Assembly: GCA_002423465.1 (NCBI GenBank)
Contig: DIWG01000003.1
Span: forward strand, 1 to 60,306
Direction of reading: 5' to 3'
Source: Syntrophaceae bacterium UBA6112
GTDB taxonomy: Bacteria; Desulfobacterota; Syntrophia; Syntrophales; UBA5619
DNA length: 60,306 bases
The notes under the pieces are model-generated. The model was not told the DNA's origin, did no database searches, and worked only from the letters and a program-made list of their open reading frames with translations. The translations under genes were made by a program, and so were the position numbers. Shown one piece after another: positions 57,631 through 60,306 of the stretch (positions within the stretch are counted from its first letter, which is position 1; the number at the start of each line of letters is the position of its first letter).

Positions 57631-58949
57631 CTGTTCACCTCCGCCCCGGTCACCTCTCCGGGCACGCCCTTCTGCCAGCGAAAGCGGATCTTCGCCGCAC
57701 CGTAGGGGCAGCGGTCCAGGCAGCGCAGGCAGCCGATGCACTCCGTCATGGGAATTTCGGGCGAGAGCCCCTCGCGCAGTTTGTCCCCGTCGATGATGCC
57801 CATCGGACAGACCTCCGCGCACTGGATGCATGAGAATTTCTTGCATTTTTTGGCGCCGATTACGATCTTAAGCAGATGCAGTTTCGCGAAGAGCGCCAGG
57901 AGTGCCCCCACGGGGCAGAAGTACCGGCACCAGCTCCGGCGTTCCGTAAGTTCCAGACCCGCCAGGAGCGGCACGATCGCCATCTCGGCGCCCCGGAACA
58001 TCCCCTGCTGACCGTAGGAACGGCAGAGGGTTCCGATGGGGCAGACCGTGCAGAAGACCTGGAAGCCGAAGGCGGCGCTCCCGGCAGCGGCGCCGCCCAG
58101 GATTCCGTACTTGGCCATCCGGGTCTTGAGAAACTTGGGCAGGCCGAACTTCTTCGGGATGATCCGGTCTACAAGATCCAGGACGAAGCCGAAGGGACAG
58201 AGCCAGCCGCAGAAGAAGCGGCCCAAGAGGACGGTGAGCAGGAAGATCGCCAGGAAGCTCGCCAGACCCGCCAGGACGATCCTTCCCGTGGCGAAGATGT
58301 TCTGCAACGTGCCCGTCGGGCAGGATAGGCCGAAGCTTCCGGCGTTGAAGTAGCAGAAGGTCCCGAGGAAAACCATGACCAGAAGCAGAAATGAAATCAG
58401 TTGCACTGTCCAGCGGACCCCCTTGATCCAGCGGAACGCCTTTCCTTTGGTGTAGGAAAGGGCGCCGTTCGGGCAGTGCTTCACACAGAGCGGATCCCCT
58501 TCGCAGAGGTCGCACTTGCGAATCTCAGCGGTGCGGCCGTCGCGCAGCGGTGCGGCCTCCGGGCAGGCGGCGGTACAAAGCCCGCAGGAGGTGCAGAAAA
58601 GCTTTTCGATCCGGACGATGCCGTCCTCGCCCCTGGTCATCGCCCGTGTAGGACAGGCCTCGACACAGAGCGGTTTGCGGCAGTGCTGGCAGTAGACGGC
58701 GAGGTTCCGTCCCCGGGCATCGTCCCGAACGATGCGGAGGCTCGCCGAAGCGGGTGCGATTTTCCCCGTATTTCTCGTTGAGCAGAGAATCTCGCAGGTT
58801 CCGCAGCCCGTGCAGCGGTCAGGATCGAAGAGGATGAAGGGGCGGCGGCGGGGCATGAAAAGGTCCATCAGGGTCCGTTTCTCAAGGCCTCTGGGCCTCA
58901 GGTCGTCGATCCCGAGTCGTTCATCCTGCATGTCTTTGGCTCGTTCCAT
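57627..58949 (-). CDS. Membrane polyferredoxin (NapH/CcoG-like)
   Basis: 440 residues. The N-terminal ferredoxin part has several 4Fe-4S sets (CTGCGTCEILC, CQHCRKPLCVEAC, CTSCGLCTAAC, CDLCEGDPLCVKHC). A membrane core of four to five helices holds the NapH-type motifs FCGWLCPFGFVLD and CRYFCPVGALLAL. A C-terminal ferredoxin follows (CIQCAEVC, CIGCLRCLDRC). It should pass electrons between a cytoplasmic redox enzyme and the membrane. Neighbours are the AOR-like, HdrC-like and FDH-like genes. Confidence 0.92.
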   Translation of the reverse strand: MERAKDMQDERLGIDDLRPRGLEKRTLMDLFMPRRRPFILFDPDRCTGCGTCEILCSTRNTGKIAPASASLRIVRDDARGRNLAVYCQHCRKPLCVEACPTRAMTRGEDGIVRIEKLFCTSCGLCTAACPEAAPLRDGRTAEIRKCDLCEGDPLCVKHCPNGALSYTKGKAFRWIKGVRWTVQLISFLLLVMVFLGTFCYFNAGSFGLSCPTGTLQNIFATGRIVLAGLASFLAIFLLTVLLGRFFCGWLCPFGFVLDLVDRIIPKKFGLPKFLKTRMAKYGILGGAAAGSAAFGFQVFCTVCPIGTLCRSYGQQGMFRGAEMAIVPLLAGLELTERRSWCRYFCPVGALLALFAKLHLLKIVIGAKKCKKFSCIQCAEVCPMGIIDGDKLREGLSPEIPMTECIGCLRCLDRCPYGAAKIRFRWQKGVPGEVTGAEVNR

Positions 58950-58973
58950 GGTTGTTGCCGTATCCCTTTTCCT

Positions 58974-59435
58974 CTACGCGTTTCTCCGCAGGTAACCCTC
59001 CCGGCGGCAGGCCGGACAGAGCTTGAGCCAGTTTTTGACATTGGGCGGCTCATCCTTGAGCCTTCCCAGGACGAAATCCTCAACCGGGACCGCCAGAAAG
59101 GGTCCACCGCAGCCGGGGCAGACATTCATCTCCTCGGGTTTCCCCGCATCCAGGACCAGGCGTCGCAGTCCGCGGACCAGATCCCGGCAGCTCACCCCCT
59201 GCGGGCAGGCGTCCGTCCCTGCATTGCACTCGGTGCAGTACCAGAGGTTCCGGTCGGCCGCGACCGCCTCGCCCGTCAGGGCCTTCTTGATGATCCCGCG
59301 GGGCGACATGGCAATCGAGAAATTCACGTACATCTCCACCATCGGGCAAACAGCCGTGCAGCGCCCGCACTCGACACAGCGGTCAATCCCCGACTCTTTT
59401 TCGATCCGGCGGATGCGCTCGTCACGACCGGCCAT
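58974..59435 (-). CDS. HdrC-like two-cluster ferredoxin protein
   Basis: 153 residues. The two 4Fe-4S motifs are CVECGRCTAVCP and CTECNAGTDACP, followed by GVSCRDLVRGLRRLVL as in HdrC and FDH-associated subunits. The C-terminus has two extra pairs (CPGCGGPF, CPACRREG), probably a zinc or Fe-S site. It transfers electrons for the molybdoenzyme. It overlaps the FDH-like gene by 14 bases and has SD GGAGG. Confidence 0.9.
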   Translation of the reverse strand: MAGRDERIRRIEKESGIDRCVECGRCTAVCPMVEMYVNFSIAMSPRGIIKKALTGEAVAADRNLWYCTECNAGTDACPQGVSCRDLVRGLRRLVLDAGKPEEMNVCPGCGGPFLAVPVEDFVLGRLKDEPPNVKNWLKLCPACRREGYLRRNA

Positions 59436-60306
59436 CGTCCGCCTCCTTCTCCACGCGCGCCGCACAGACCTTGAACTCCGGGATCTTCGAAACGGGATCC
59501 AGTGCCGGGTTGGTCAGCATATTCGCCGCCGCTTCGGAAAAGTGGAAGGGCGCAAAGACCGACCCCGGGACCACCCGCGTCGTCAGTACGGCCGCCGTCA
59601 CGATGGAGCCCCTGCGGGTCGTGATCCGGATCCTGTCGCCGGGACGGACCTCCAGGCGTACCGCATCCTCCGGATGGATTTCGGCGTACGCCTCTTCCTT
59701 CTCCCGGTTCAGGAAGGGGGAGCGGCGAGTCATCGTCCCCGTGTGGTAGTGGGCGAACATACGGCCTGTGCCCAGATAGAAGGGATACTCCGGATCGGGC
59801 ATCTCCCTGGGCGGTGTATGGTCGGGCGGGATGAAGCGCCCCAGGCCGCGGGTGAATTTGTCCTTGTGGAGGAAACGGGTCCCCGGATGTTCGGGGCTGG
59901 GACAGGGCCACTGCAAGCCTTGCTTCTCCAGGCGGTCATGGCGGATCCCACCGTAGGACGGGCAAAGCGATGCGATCTCCTCCATTGCCGCCGCGGGCGT
60001 TTCGTACGGGACGGGAACGCCCATGGCCTGCGACATCCGGCAGAGAATCGTGAAATCATCCAGGGCCTCGCCGGGGGGCGCCACCGCCTTGTGGAGAAGC
60101 TGGAAGCGGCGTTCCGTGTTGGTGAAGGTCCCCGTCTTTTCGGCGAAGCAGGCCCCGGGAAGAACGAGGTGGGCCAGGCGCGCCGTCTCGGTGAGAAAGA
60201 TGTCCTGGACGATCAGGAAATCGAGTTTCCCGAGGGACTCCTTCACGTGGGTCGCGTCGGGATCGCTGAGCAGCGGATTTTCCGCCATGATGTAGAGCGC
60301 CCGGAT
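59422..60306 (-). CDS. Molybdopterin oxidoreductase, formate-dehydrogenase-like (5' end beyond window)
   Basis: The window holds the last 294 residues, and the N-terminus is off the right edge. Visible motifs: LYIMAENPLLSDPDATHVKE, FLTETARLAHLVLPGACFAE, EKTGTFTNTERRFQ and the C-terminal cofactor-binding domain (GTGRMFAHYHTGTMTRRSPF, IHPEDAVRLEVRPGDRIRI). They match FdhA/NuoG-type catalytic subunits. The active-site residue (Cys or Sec) and the N-terminal clusters are not in view. With the HdrC-like and polyferredoxin genes it suggests a membrane-linked formate or ferredoxin redox complex. Confidence 0.9.
   Translation of the reverse strand: MRALYIMAENPLLSDPDATHVKESLGKLDFLIVQDIFLTETARLAHLVLPGACFAEKTGTFTNTERRFQLLHKAVAPPGEALDDFTILCRMSQAMGVPVPYETPAAAMEEIASLCPSYGGIRHDRLEKQGLQWPCPSPEHPGTRFLHKDKFTRGLGRFIPPDHTPPREMPDPEYPFYLGTGRMFAHYHTGTMTRRSPFLNREKEEAYAEIHPEDAVRLEVRPGDRIRITTRRGSIVTAAVLTTRVVPGSVFAPFHFSEAAANMLTNPALDPVSKIPEFKVCAARVEKEADDGRS

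Overview
The window looks like a chromosomal stretch of an anaerobic deltaproteobacterium (Desulfobacterota, most like Syntrophales and relatives). This is an inference from gene content: sigma-54 activators, two in-frame-UGA selenoproteins with SECIS-like hairpins, selenium-handling genes (YedE, YedF, TusA-like, DUF3343), an aldehyde:ferredoxin oxidoreductase (AOR) module, a formate-dehydrogenase-like molybdoenzyme, and many orange-protein/Mrp-type genes. GC content is moderately high and most genes have clear Shine-Dalgarno (SD) sites. No tRNA, complete rRNA, CRISPR array or intact transposase was seen.

Layout. 1-2.0 kb: NtrC-type regulator (cut by the edge) and its histidine kinase. 2.1-8.7 kb: MFS transporter, PAS/sigma-54 activator, a decayed aldolase, and a TRAP transporter. 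8.8-9.6 kb: selenocysteine peroxiredoxin. 9.7-17.8 kb: moaE, then locus A of NifX-like proteins, three DUF5320-like small proteins and two ferredoxin-containing Mrp-type ATPases, followed by FmdB, CGGC-domain, CoA-disulfide-reductase/rhodanese and phosphatidylserine decarboxylase genes. 18-21 kb (minus): radical SAM, trmO, a NifX-DUF5320 fusion and a beheaded sigma-54 activator. 21.3-28 kb: locus B, with the two ATPases fused, another NifX-DUF5320 fusion, a membrane protein, a thiamine-binding-like/ferredoxin fusion, a DUF4861 protein and a NifU-like scaffold. 28-36 kb: DUF1847, selenium genes, Mrp-NifX fusion, pyruvoyl arginine decarboxylase and an MBL hydrolase. 36-45.1 kb (minus): thioredoxin/CcdA/CDF genes, a radical SAM/SPASM protein and an arsenic operon (arsR, permease, arsC, small thioredoxin, CFA synthase, Sec-glutaredoxin, acr3). 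45.2-49.3 kb: MBL hydrolase, NlpC/P60 peptidase, truA, universal stress protein. 49.4-60.3 kb: AOR, SCP2, iron alcohol dehydrogenase, SCP2, membrane protein and two ThiF-like E1 genes. These run convergent to a short AOR-like protein, a polyferredoxin, an HdrC-like protein and the C-terminus of an FDH-like molybdoenzyme.

The main regulatory observation is a repeated promoter architecture. Paired GTNGCA-N4-TGCNAC-like palindromes, about three helical turns apart, lie roughly 90-135 bp upstream of -24/-12 elements of the form TGGCAY-N5-TTGAT (one is TTGCT, one ATGAT). It precedes the TRAP region, locus A, locus B, the NifX-DUF5320 fusion and the Mrp-NifX fusion. This suggests one sigma-54 regulon, probably controlled by the PAS activator at 3.9 kb or the truncated activator at 20.8 kb. 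It resembles the orange-protein system known from Desulfovibrio.

The interval 2-36 kb also carries many gene fragments (AhpD-like, aldolase, MBL, C39-like, methyltransferase, sigma-54 activator, deformylase, DsrE-like, DUF3343, BioB-like, DUF3047). The region therefore looks repeatedly rearranged. Two of the breaks look like single-base losses in G runs and could be assembly errors.
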